From NCBI GenBank assembly GCA_023139655.1, contig JAGLNE010000091.1, positions 1 to 12,966 of the forward strand: DNA of 12,966 nucleotides, in the 5' to 3' direction. The notes below the pieces were generated by a model. It did no database searches, was not told where the DNA came from, and saw only the letters and a program-made list of their open reading frames with translations. This DNA comes from Candidatus Parcubacteria bacterium (lineage in GTDB: Bacteria; Patescibacteriota; Patescibacteriia; Patescibacteriales; UBA12075). Made by a program: the position numbers and the translations under genes. Positions 6,283 through 12,966 of this stretch are shown in pieces (positions within the stretch are counted from its first letter, which is position 1; each line of letters starts with the position of its first letter).

Positions 6283-6879
6283 AGAATATAACCTCATTTC
6301 CAAAGAGCTAACATTAAATATCTCCTGCCCGAAATAACGCGCGCGCAATTCTTCTATACTTATAATATGTCTTTTCTTGTCATTCTCTATAATATAAATT
6401 TCCTCTCTTCCCTGCTCGCGAATCAAATCGTTATTTAAATGCTTTCTTTCCTGATACTTGGCTAATTCCGCATCTGTAACATCGTAGATAATCTGACCGG
6501 CATATTTCTTAAGCTCATCCAAACTGGCAATATGTTTTTTTATTTGCCCCTCTATAATATATATTTTTTTATCGCTCCCGCGAAGCAAAGTACTGTCTTG
6601 GTACGGCTCGTAACTAATACCCAGCACTTTAATTTCTTCCTGGTAAGGATCATCTTGTTTCTGGCGCTTATCAATAATTAAACCTGCCCCCTGACTTGGC
6701 GAACCGCCGCTCGTCCCGGGATTATTAGACGGCGGTATAGGATCGTCCAGCAGCCCTGGATCTTCATCTTGTCCTGGTAGCTCACTCGGGTTAGTGCTGA
6801 TCTGCCCGATTAACTCTGAGGCGCTAACCGGGCAAACAACAAATAACAGCAAGCTAAAAATTAGTATTACTTTTTTCAT
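6271..6879 (-). CDS. Secreted protein with two IYIIE repeats
   Basis: 202 residues. A signal peptide (about 1-20, MKKVILIFSLLLFVV then PVSA) is followed by a Pro/Gly/Asp-rich linker (about 28-66). Two related repeats of about 45 residues come next: one at about 98-141 (LLRGSDKKIYIIEGQIKKHI, ending AGQIIYDVTDAELAKY) and one at about 152-198 (LIREQGREEIYIIENDKKRH, ending FGQEIFNVSSLEMRLY). Similar short repeats occur in exported proteins of Parcubacteria; the function is unknown, with an envelope or surface-binding role likely. Its ATG follows the stop of the lamin-tail gene by one base (TAAAATG), so translation is probably coupled and the products may work together. The last residues TSP and the TAG lie within a dispersed hairpin repeat, so the C-terminus may have been changed by that insertion. 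Confidence 0.82.
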   Translation of the reverse strand: MKKVILIFSLLLFVVCPVSASELIGQISTNPSELPGQDEDPGLLDDPIPPSNNPGTSGGSPSQGAGLIIDKRQKQDDPYQEEIKVLGISYEPYQDSTLLRGSDKKIYIIEGQIKKHIASLDELKKYAGQIIYDVTDAELAKYQERKHLNNDLIREQGREEIYIIENDKKRHIISIEELRARYFGQEIFNVSSLEMRLYSTSP

Positions 6880-6880
6880 T

Positions 6881-8206
6881 TTATTCTGTTAATATCCCAT
6901 AGCTTGAATTATAATAGCCGGTCAAAGTATAAGCAGGGACTTTCATTTGCACTAAGACAGTAACCTGTCGGCCCGGGTCAGTGCTTGTGTCAAGCCCGCT
7001 AATATCAGCTTCCGATTCCGGATAAACGTCATTATCAGTAATTCCGAACCAAGAAGCGCCATTATCCGTGCTAAAACGCATATTGCCTCCGGCATCCAGT
7101 ACGTCCGGACCGCTCCAACTATTAAATTTCATTTTTAAAATTGTTTCATCAAGATTCCAAACCGTGATATCAAACTGCCATTCCCAGCCATTAGTATATG
7201 TATCATTAGCTTTAGCCGCGCTTTCGGTCATGGTTAAGGCATCCAGGCTAATCCCGCAAGGCAGAGTAGCGAAGACAGCGTCAGCGCTCAGGTCGCTGTC
7301 ATCCATGGCAATATTTTCCGCGCTTACGCGAAAATGATAAGCCGTATCGCATTCCAGGCCGCTTAAATTAATTATAGTGGTAGTATTCTCGGTAACCGCG
7401 GCTGCAACTGTAGTGTTTCCGTAAGTATCATCCAGGCCGTATTCAACCAATGCGCTGCCATCCGAATTTACCTGAAAGACAATATTGGCGCTCTGTGAAC
7501 CAATATTCTGAACCGGTTCACTGTCTAAAGTTATGGTTAAGAGCACCGTGCCACCCACGTCCGAGCCACTGCCGCTACTTGAATTTTCCGGGCTGGGAAT
7601 ATCCTGACGCACAAAATCAATAAAATTCTCATCCGTGTCTTCACCGTTTGGTACGCGGCTAATACTTTTTTCTTCACTCACACTAGGAGCTGAGGTAGCC
7701 CCCTCATAATAATTTGCGTTGCCAAATCCGACAAAATCAACAATATTTGGAGTCGGTGAACCAGGGGTAATATCAATTGAATCATTAACTAAATATACAA
7801 TATTATTCGTTGCCAAAGAGAATGAGTCATTGGCTAACAGGTCAGCCATATTTTTAAGGCTCAGTGTGGTACTGGCCCCATTGCGAACCACGAGAAAATA
7901 AGATCCGGCCGGAATAGTGCCAGAAAGAACCTGGCTATAAGTCGTGGAACCGGTTGAACTAAACCTTTGCAAAGACCAGTCGTCCAGGCTTACCAAAGAG
8001 GCGGTTGGATTGTATAATTCAACCCAATCATCTTCCGAGCCGCCAGTGCCGGACTGGCCATCAATATGAATCTCATTAACCACCACATGATTAGCCAAAG
8101 CGGCCAGCGCGCTGTTGGTTGTAAAAGCACAAACAGCAACGCCTAAAACCAAAAAAACACCGGCCACGATTATTGCCGGTACCTTGTTCATCCTCCTTGT
8201 TTTCAT
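6881..8206 (-). CDS. Secreted lamin-tail-domain / fibronectin-like surface protein
   Basis: 441 residues. An N-terminal signal or anchor helix (about 9-36, ending NSALAALA) leads to a lamin-tail domain (about 40-200: VVVNEIHIDG, DDWVELYNPTASLVSLDDWSLQ, IPAGSYFLVVRNG, IVDFVGFGNANYYEG, SISRVPNGEDTDENFIDF). A Ser/Gly linker (208-218) precedes a fibronectin-III-like domain (about 222-317: SANIVFQVNSDGSALVEYGL to AYHFRVSAENIA). The C-terminal beta-rich region (about 318-441, WEWQFDITVWNLDETILKMKF) has no family name I can give. Extracellular lamin-tail domains are common in bacterial surface proteins. There is no sortase motif or C-terminal anchor, so it may be held by its N-terminal helix or released. 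Met6 has AAGGAGG directly in front but with no spacing, so Met1 is kept. It heads a two-gene unit. Confidence 0.88.
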   Translation of the reverse strand: MKTRRMNKVPAIIVAGVFLVLGVAVCAFTTNSALAALANHVVVNEIHIDGQSGTGGSEDDWVELYNPTASLVSLDDWSLQRFSSTGSTTYSQVLSGTIPAGSYFLVVRNGASTTLSLKNMADLLANDSFSLATNNIVYLVNDSIDITPGSPTPNIVDFVGFGNANYYEGATSAPSVSEEKSISRVPNGEDTDENFIDFVRQDIPSPENSSSGSGSDVGGTVLLTITLDSEPVQNIGSQSANIVFQVNSDGSALVEYGLDDTYGNTTVAAAVTENTTTIINLSGLECDTAYHFRVSAENIAMDDSDLSADAVFATLPCGISLDALTMTESAAKANDTYTNGWEWQFDITVWNLDETILKMKFNSWSGPDVLDAGGNMRFSTDNGASWFGITDNDVYPESEADISGLDTSTDPGRQVTVLVQMKVPAYTLTGYYNSSYGILTE

Positions 8207-8272
8207 TTTTTTTTGTTTTAACTGTTTAAATATGAATATTCAAACAATTAAAATTAATAATTACATTTTACT

Positions 8273-8310
8273 CCCCTCTCCTTGAGAAGGAGAGGGGCCG
8301 GGGGTGAGGT
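8273..8310. repeat. CCCTCTCCTT hairpin repeat, copy 2
   Basis: CCCCTCTCCTT (8273-8283) and AAGGAGAGGGG (8287-8297) form an 11-bp stem with a 3-base loop, followed by CCGGGGGTGAGGT (8298-8310). It shares the hairpin and the GGGTGAGGT tail with 6247-6282. It starts at about the predicted transcription start of the lamin-tail gene, so the hairpin would sit at the 5' end of that message. Confidence 0.85.
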
Positions 8311-8316
8311 ATTTTC

Positions 8317-8325
8317 ATTATAACA
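8317..8325 (-). promoter_or_regulatory. Extended -10 promoter of the lamin-tail operon
   Basis: TGTTATAAT on the minus strand (hexamer 8317-8322). No good -35 is seen, which an extended -10 box can tolerate. Transcription from about 8310 would give a leader of about 104 bases carrying the hairpin repeat. Confidence 0.5.
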
Positions 8326-8355
8326 AACAGAGGATGAAATTTTCATAAAAAAAAT

Positions 8356-8386
8356 ATAAAGAAAACATAAAGAAAACATAAAGAAC
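8356..8386. repeat. 11-bp tandem repeat ATAAAGAAAAC
   Basis: Two full units (8356-8366, 8367-8377) and a shortened third (ATAAAGAAC, 8378-8386). It lies between the terminator of the Gln-rich gene and the lamin-tail promoter and may be simple slippage. Confidence 0.7.
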
Positions 8387-8390
8387 AGAT

Positions 8391-8430
8391 AAAATAAAAA
8401 CACCGCCTTATTTAATTAACGGCGGTGTTT
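8391..8430 (-). terminator. Strong terminator of the Gln-rich protein gene
   Basis: AAACACCGCC (8398-8407) and GGCGGTGTTT (8421-8430) pair over 10 bp around a 13-base loop containing TTAATTAA. On the minus strand the stem ends in a T-rich run, GTTTTTATTTTAT. It begins 11 bases after the stop codon at 8442. Its symmetry allows weaker action on the plus strand. Confidence 0.9.
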
Positions 8431-8441
8431 TATAATATCTA

Positions 8442-9215
8442 TTATTTTGATAGCCATTTATTCAGCCAGCCAAACAAACTAAAGCCTTTTTTCTCTACTG
8501 CCACCTCGCCTGACAATTCGGTTCCGATTTGCTCCATAACTTCAATTTGATCAAGAAGGGCAACCGCGTCCGCTGGATTTGTAATTTGAGCCGCTAGATC
8601 TTTTAACTCATCCAGTTTTTCCGTATGATTTGCCAGCCTGTCTTCAACTGAATTAAGGTTCTTATAATCCGGGCCAAAGAAAAATTTCTTTAACTGCCCG
8701 CGATTTTTGATCCTGTCCATGCTCGCTTCAATTTGCTCCTGGCTTTGATTCTGGGTTTGGGCAATAGTCCGGATCTGCTGACCAACCCCCTGGTTGCGTT
8801 CGGCTACTTTAAGCATTTCCTGAACGGCATTAGCTACCTTGCTTCTTCTTTGAGTTGCTTTATCACTGGCTTGGTTTTGGCCCTTGCCGTTAGCCTGGCC
8901 CTGAGCTTGATCGCCTTGGGGATCTGTTTGTGCCTGAACCGCGTTTTGCTGTTCTTCTCCCTGGTTTTGCAACATAGTTTGTTTTGGGGCTTCCATTCCT
9001 TGCCCGGTTCCCTGGCCTGCTTCCCTTAGCTCGGGTTCGGCAATGCCGGTGCCTGGCTCATGAATTCCTTTTTGTTCTGCCACTAGATTGGGCTCGGCAA
9101 GGCCCGTACCCTGCTCAATATCTCCTTTTTGTTGCGCTTTAGCGGCAAAGGAAATAAAAGGCGTAAGCATTAACATTAAAATGATAACGCCTACAGTGAT
9201 TTTAAAATGCTTCAT
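8442..9215 (-). CDS. Secreted Gln-rich protein with EPGTGIAEP repeats
   Basis: 257 residues. A signal peptide (about 1-25, ending FISFAA) is followed by two tandem repeats of 19 residues (QKGDIEQGTGLAEPNL from 29 and QKGIHEPGTGIAEPEL from 48). A low-complexity region rich in Gln, Gly, Asn and Ala comes next (about 67-122), then a predicted helical domain (about 125-240: RRSKVANAVQEMLKVAER, QIEASMDRIK, SVEDRLANHTEKLDELKDL, LDQIEVMEQIGTELSG). The tail ends FSLFGWLNKWLSK, which is aromatic and basic and could meet a membrane or partner. It contains no cysteine. I do not recognise a functional family; Gln-rich exported proteins of this kind are frequent in Parcubacteria. It lies 67 bases after the macB-like gene but has its own promoter and terminator, so it is a single-gene unit. 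Confidence 0.82.
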   Translation of the reverse strand: MKHFKITVGVIILMLMLTPFISFAAKAQQKGDIEQGTGLAEPNLVAEQKGIHEPGTGIAEPELREAGQGTGQGMEAPKQTMLQNQGEEQQNAVQAQTDPQGDQAQGQANGKGQNQASDKATQRRSKVANAVQEMLKVAERNQGVGQQIRTIAQTQNQSQEQIEASMDRIKNRGQLKKFFFGPDYKNLNSVEDRLANHTEKLDELKDLAAQITNPADAVALLDQIEVMEQIGTELSGEVAVEKKGFSLFGWLNKWLSK

Positions 9216-9244
9216 AGATTTTATTAAAATATTAATATACTCTA

Positions 9245-9273
9245 ATTATAGCACATTTTAATCATATTTTAAA
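9245..9273 (-). promoter_or_regulatory. Promoter of the Gln-rich protein gene
   Basis: TGCTATAAT on the minus strand (hexamer 9245-9250) is an extended -10 box. TTTAAA (9268-9273) is a weak -35 with a 17-base spacer. The transcript would begin near 9238, about 23 bases above the ATG. It lies in the 67-base gap after the macB-like gene. Confidence 0.68.
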
Positions 9274-9282
9274 ATCCAATCA

Positions 9283-10479
9283 CTACTCGCTCCTAAGCGC
9301 GTCAACCGGATCAAGCCGGCTTGCCTTTAAGGCCGGGTAAAACCCAAAAGTAATGCCAACCAGGGCGGAAAAGCCAAAACCGATTATTATACCCATCAAA
9401 GATGGCGCTAAGCTAATTAACTCGGTATTGCGAAATATAAAAATTATGCTATTGCCGATTATAAGTCCGATAACGCCGCCCATCATTGAAAGAATTACCG
9501 ACTCAAGCAAAAATTGGCTTAATATGTCCCCTTGCTTTCCGCCAATCGCCTTGGCAATCCCTATCTCCTTGGTGCGCTCCGCCACGGTTACAAACATAAC
9601 ATTCATAATCCCGATTCCGGACACAAGCAAAGTAATGGCCGCAATGGCGGTTAAAAGTAAAGACATAAGGGCGGCGGCGTCTTGCGCCGCTCCCACCATA
9701 GCCCCGGCATCCATTATTCTAAAATCATCATCCTGGCTATCTCTTAATTTATGCTCATTTCTCAGGACCGATACTATTTCCTTTGACGCGATCTCAATGT
9801 TTTCCACATCATCAGCCAATGTAAATATCATTAGAAAAGCCTTGCTTCCCAGTATGCTTTTTTCCGCAAAAGTGTTTGGCAAAAAAACCGCGTCATCCAA
9901 AGAACTTCTGCCCATGCTTCTTCCTGTTTCCTTAACAGTTCCGATTACTCTCAATTGTTTTGCCGTTTATTTTTATGCTTTGGCCGACTATATCGTCCGT
10001 TTCCAAAAACAAGGCCTCTGCCGCGCCGCTGCCAAGAACCGCGACTCTTTCGCTGCCGGCCACGTCTTCATCGCTTATTAATCTGCCCTATGTCAACTTC
10101 TATGCCGGACATCTCAAAATAATTGCTTTCAACTCCGGATATGCCAAAAGAACCTTCTTCTGACTCAAAGGAAACAGCCATAGTTTCCTGTATTACAGCC
10201 GTTGCTTCCGCGATATGCGGACAATTTTCCACTATAACTTTGGAGTCCGAGGTTTTTAATTTAGAGCTTTCGGTTTTTCCCCTCATTGCCATAACCAAGA
10301 ATAGAGTTGGCGGACAATCCCTGGAATTGATCATCAACCGCCTGTTGCGCGCCTTGCCCGATTGCAAATACGGCGATAACAGTAGATACTCCGATTATAA
10401 TTCCCAACATAGACAAAAAACTGCGAGTTTTATTCGTTAGTAAAGACTCAAACGCCATTTTGACAATTTCCAGTTTCAT
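9283..10479 (-). pseudogene. MacB/FtsX-type ABC permease broken by three single-base insertions
   Basis: The reading starts with ATG at 10479 (MKLEIVKMAFESLLTNKTRS, then the first membrane helix) and ends at 9283 with a FtsX-type three-helix block (AALMSLLLTAIAAITLLVSG, VFVTVAERTKEIGIAKAIGG, ending LDPVDALRSE). In between the frame changes three times. Each change is cured by removing one base: one G of GG (10295-10296), one G of GGG (10086-10088), and one A of AAAA (9958-9961), minus-strand bases. The repaired product is about 397 residues, the normal length for such permeases: one N-terminal helix, a periplasmic domain (including GRLISDEDVAGSERVAVLGS), then three helices. All insertions are +1, so both ends share a frame. 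Elsewhere the protein is well preserved. It should partner the upstream ATPase and adaptor. Sequencing error, a fresh pseudogene or strain mixture are all possible; as written no full-length permease is made. Confidence 0.88.
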
Positions 10480-10489
10480 AATTTTTCAG

Positions 10490-10576
10490 TGTCATCCTGA
10501 GGAGCAAGGCGACGAAGGATCTCGCGACTGTATCCACGAGATTCTTCATCCCGAAAAATCGGGATTCAGAATGACA
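10490..10576. repeat. REP-like palindrome inside the macAB-like operon
   Basis: The outer arms TGTCATCCTGA (10490-10500) and TCAGAATGACA (10566-10576) pair with one mismatch. The inner arms GAAGGATCTCG (10514-10524) and CGAGATTCTTC (10537-10547) also have one. A third perfect hairpin of 7 bp, ATCCCGA/TCGGGAT with loop AAAA, lies at 10548-10565. It fills almost all of the 105 bases between ATPase and permease. The TGTCAT/ATGACA ends are shared with the element at 3324-3413. Confidence 0.85.
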
Positions 10577-10584
10577 TTGTATAA

Positions 10585-11295
10585 TCAATACTTAGAAGTT
10601 AATTTGTAGTTATTATCCACCACTTTCCCATCTCGCATGTAAATTATTCTGTCAGCATACTTAGCGACTTCTGATGTATGCGTAACCATAATAATTGTTT
10701 TGTTTCGCTTTTTTAAACCAGTAAATATTTTCATTATTTCAATACCGGATTTGGAGTCCAAGGCGCCGGTCGGCTCATCAGCCAAAATTATTTCCGGATC
10801 ATTCATGAGTGACCGGCAAATAGAGACGCGCTGTTGTTGCCCGCCGGAAAGTTCCGTGGGCCTGTGTTTTGCCCTATCTTCTATTTTAACGCTCTCCATG
10901 AGCTCCATTGCCCGCGCTTCTCTGGCATCTTTTTCAACTCCGGCATAAAGAGCCGGCAAAGCGATATTCTTGAGCGCGGTCAGGCGGGAAAATAAATTAA
11001 ACTGCTGAAAAACAAAACCCATCATTTTATTCCTAATAAAAGCCAGGGTATAATCATCACGCACTTCTCCGATGTTTTCTCCATCCAAAAAATACTCGCC
11101 GTCAGTCAAGGAATGAAGGCAGCCGATAATATTCAATAGAGTTGTTTTTCCGCCGCCTGATTCTCCCATTAAAGCGACAAATTCTCCCTTTTTTATATCA
11201 AGATCTATACCGTTTAAAACCGGTATTTCTTCGCCATTGGCCAAATAATACGACTTATGGACATTTTTAAACTTTATTAATGATTTTTCTTCCAT
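10585..11295 (-). CDS. MacB/LolD-type ABC transporter ATPase
   Basis: 236 residues, full length for this family. Walker A GESGGGKTT is at 44-52, the Q-loop in VFQQFNLFSRLT near 95-106, the ABC signature LSGGQQQR at 149-156, Walker B IILADEPTGALD at 169-180 with catalytic Glu174, and the H-loop His206 in VTHTSEV. It should hydrolyse ATP in the cytoplasm to drive the neighbouring permease, in a mechanotransmission-type MacB or LolCDE-like system. Here the ATPase is a separate protein, whereas E. coli MacB has it fused to the permease. Its ATG follows the stop of the adaptor gene by one base (TAAAATG), so the two are coupled. The permease gene lies 105 bases downstream, beyond a REP-like palindrome. 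Substrate unknown; peptides, lipoproteins or antimicrobials are typical for the family. Confidence 0.95.
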   Translation of the reverse strand: MEEKSLIKFKNVHKSYYLANGEEIPVLNGIDLDIKKGEFVALMGESGGGKTTLLNIIGCLHSLTDGEYFLDGENIGEVRDDYTLAFIRNKMMGFVFQQFNLFSRLTALKNIALPALYAGVEKDAREARAMELMESVKIEDRAKHRPTELSGGQQQRVSICRSLMNDPEIILADEPTGALDSKSGIEIMKIFTGLKKRNKTIIMVTHTSEVAKYADRIIYMRDGKVVDNNYKLTSKY

Positions 11296-11296
11296 T

Positions 11297-12966
11297 TTAG
11301 TATATTATTTTATCGCCGGCGCTTAATCCGCTTATTATTTCCACATTTTTACTGTCAGTAAACCCGGTTACTACCGGTACCCATTCCTCATTTATATTCA
11401 ATACCGATGGGGTATCATTAACATTTCTAACCGCGCTAACCGGGACAGTTAAAATATCCTTGACCTCAGCCGTTACAAAGTCAACAAACGCGGTCATGCC
11501 CTCTCTTATTTGATTATCGCCTTTGTTCATTATCACGATCCGGACCAAATATGTAACAATCCCGCTATTGTTTGTTTTTGAAGTAAGTGAAATAAAGCTA
11601 ACTTCTCCATCAAGCCTTAGGCCATCCAGGGCGTCAAAAGCGGCATAAACAGCTTGTCCGACTTTGATTTTATTAATATCAGCCTCTTCAATGTCTACCC
11701 CAATAAATAATGTATCGTTGTTTATAATTACTGCCACCGGATCAGAGGTGCTATTGTCCACAATAATATCACCGGTCTTGTAGTTAAGCCTGGCCACTTC
11801 GCCGTCAATTGGCGATATAATAGTCGCGTTTTCCAACTCGTTCTGAGCCTTCTGAAGACTAACCGAAGCACTGGTTAATCTTGAGCGCGCCAAAGCCGAT
11901 TCCTGTCCGGTCAAAGGCGCCAGCAGATCATTATGATCCCGCTTAGCTTGCTCAAGGCTCAATTCCTTGCTTCGCACATTAGCTTCCGCGTTTTCAATGT
12001 CTCTCTCAGCGTCTGATTGTTCATTAGCCAAATCAATTTGCGCCTCGGCGTAGTCGTCAATATAATCTTCAAGCGAATCTTTAGCATCCTTTACGCCATC
12101 AGTCAATGTCCTTAAGCTGGTAATTTTTGTGTTAATTGTTGTCCGGTTTGTATTGATTGTTGATTTAAAACTATCCAATTCTGTTTGTGTAAGCCCGGTT
12201 GAAACAATTGAGGCATCCAGCAGAGTCTGCATATCATATAAATGGGATTCAAACGTTTCCAAAGTGTTATTTGTTTGCCCAGCCGCGGCGTCAACGTCCG
12301 GGTAAGCACTACTGGCGTTAATTGACAAGGCATAGCTGTTTAATTCATCCCTACCCTCTTTCGCGTCCTTATAACTGCCGATCGCCTCACTCATTGATGA
12401 CACGTCTTTAACCCCTAAAAAATCCTCATAATCATCATTGATAGTCTTATTATCAACCCCGACTATCTCATCAGAATCAATTAAAATATTTTCCAGAGTT
12501 ATACTGATTGACTTAACCGTGTCAACCAGGGAGTTATAGGCATCCTGGACATCTTCGCTGGTTAATTCATCCTGGTTGTCATCCAATATTTCCTTAGCGT
12601 CTTTCAAGTCCTGCTCGGCATCGTAAATACTTTTTTGCGCGCTTTGCTCGGTGTTTTCCAGAGCAATTTGCGCTTGTCCCAGGGAAATTTCCGCTGAAGT
12701 AACATTGTCAGCCGCGTCAGCGATCTGTTCACTTGTCGCTCCGTCCATAGCCTGGTTATAATCCGCTAAGGCCGACAAATAGCTTGAATAAACACTGCGC
12801 ACATTAAGCTCCAGGGTTTCTGTCTTTACGGTCGCGATTTTATCGCCTTTCTTGATCTTGTCGCCCTCTTTAATAAATACTTCTTCCACTTCCAAATTAG
12901 TGCCGCTAACCGAAAAAGATAATTCAACTCCGTCTTCCGCAATAACTTTGCCGTCTGATTCAATGG
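11297..12966 (-). CDS. MacA/HlyD-like adaptor with very long helical hairpin, N-terminus cut by window edge
   Basis: 555 residues are visible and the frame is still open at the window end, so the start and membrane anchor lie outside. The visible part opens with the first half of a lipoyl-like domain (GTNLEVEEVFIKEGDKIKKG). About 330 mostly helical, acidic residues follow, then the second half (ATIISPIDGEVARLNYKTGD, about residue 380), a beta-barrel domain (DTLFIGVDIEEADINKIKVG to GMTAFVDF) and a membrane-proximal domain (ILTVPVSAVR to SGLSAGDKIIY). Such adaptors link an ABC permease to the exit path across the envelope. The hairpin is several times longer than in E. coli MacA and has a central Ser/Thr/Asn-rich part (about 140-290) that may be a separate bundle. 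It is followed after one base by the ATPase gene. The TTG at 12895 is an internal leucine codon, not a start. Confidence 0.9.
   Translation of the reverse strand, partial: IESDGKVIAEDGVELSFSVSGTNLEVEEVFIKEGDKIKKGDKIATVKTETLELNVRSVYSSYLSALADYNQAMDGATSEQIADAADNVTSAEISLGQAQIALENTEQSAQKSIYDAEQDLKDAKEILDDNQDELTSEDVQDAYNSLVDTVKSISITLENILIDSDEIVGVDNKTINDDYEDFLGVKDVSSMSEAIGSYKDAKEGRDELNSYALSINASSAYPDVDAAAGQTNNTLETFESHLYDMQTLLDASIVSTGLTQTELDSFKSTINTNRTTINTKITSLRTLTDGVKDAKDSLEDYIDDYAEAQIDLANEQSDAERDIENAEANVRSKELSLEQAKRDHNDLLAPLTGQESALARSRLTSASVSLQKAQNELENATIISPIDGEVARLNYKTGDIIVDNSTSDPVAVIINNDTLFIGVDIEEADINKIKVGQAVYAAFDALDGLRLDGEVSFISLTSKTNNSGIVTYLVRIVIMNKGDNQIREGMTAFVDFVTAEVKDILTVPVSAVRNVNDTPSVLNINEEWVPVVTGFTDSKNVEIISGLSAGDKIIY

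Noticed and set aside
8189..8200. AAGGAGG (minus strand) directly before Met6 of the lamin-tail protein as a ribosome site
   Set aside because: There is no spacing between it and the ATG, so it cannot serve Met6; it encodes Arg-Arg in the longer reading, which also gives a normal signal peptide.
8261..8266. ATG-TAA start-stop mini-frame behind AGGAGAGGGGAG in the lamin-tail leader
   Set aside because: The purine run is one arm of the hairpin repeat, and a six-base start-stop is easily met by chance in such AT-rich sequence.
9353..10081. Long plus-strand open frame of 242 codons across the permease
   Set aside because: It is the antisense shadow of the macB-like gene; its translation has no recognisable domain, whereas the minus strand gives a well-formed permease.
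10123..10440. Plus-strand open frame of 105 codons
   Set aside because: It is antisense to the N-terminal part of the permease and has no start signal or domain.
12893..12895. TTG as a possible start for the adaptor
   Set aside because: The same frame continues upstream to the window edge with typical lipoyl-domain sequence (KVIAEDGVELSFSVSG), so this is an internal leucine.

Overview
The window looks like a chromosomal segment from a member of the Candidate Phyla Radiation (Patescibacteria), most likely a Parcubacteria-type lineage. This is inferred from protein style, not from a marker gene: a histidine kinase with an AAHQLRTPLSAIKW-type H-box, a single-domain-looking response regulator, a lamin-tail-domain secreted protein, a Gln-rich secreted protein, an IYIIE-repeat protein, and a MacA-like adaptor with a very long helical hairpin. 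Base composition is moderately AT-rich, intergenic regions are strongly AT-rich, and Shine-Dalgarno sequences are almost absent. All genes lie on the minus strand, so transcription runs from high to low coordinates. No gap between genes exceeds about 235 bp. No tRNA, rRNA, CRISPR array, transposase or phage gene was seen.

In transcription order, the window starts inside a MacA/HlyD-like adaptor gene (11297-12966, start outside). An ABC ATPase gene follows after one base (10585-11295). Then comes a MacB/FtsX-type permease (9283-10479) whose frame is broken by three separate single-base insertions. An 87-bp REP-like palindrome sits between ATPase and permease. Next is a Gln-rich secreted protein (8442-9215) with its own promoter and a strong terminator. 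A two-gene unit follows: a lamin-tail/fibronectin-like surface protein (6881-8206) and a secreted IYIIE-repeat protein (6271-6879), separated by one base. Copies of a short CCCTCTCCTT hairpin repeat stand before and after this unit, and the second copy supplies the stop codon of the IYIIE gene. RadC (5288-6055) has two good candidate promoters and is followed by a 95-residue CxxC protein (4910-5197) with a terminator.

The last part (1-4768) is a sensory island: a dCache-HAMP membrane protein with no output domain, a membrane-anchored PhnD-type solute-binding protein with no transporter beside it, a HAMP-PAS histidine kinase 12 bases further on, and a response regulator that runs off the window. 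My reading is that the binding protein and perhaps the dCache protein feed ligand information to the kinase. This layout is the best candidate for an undescribed system here, but the functional link is inferred from gene order.

The non-coding DNA is rich in small repeats: two REP-like palindromes ending in TGTCAT/ATGACA, a decayed palindrome after radC, the hairpin pair, a 31-bp perfect palindrome containing TTACGTAA twice, a 21-bp tandem duplication that doubles a candidate promoter, and an eight-unit GTYAANN heptamer array. At least four predicted promoters share an extended -10 box (TGnTATAAT), in keeping with weak reliance on Shine-Dalgarno or -35 signals.
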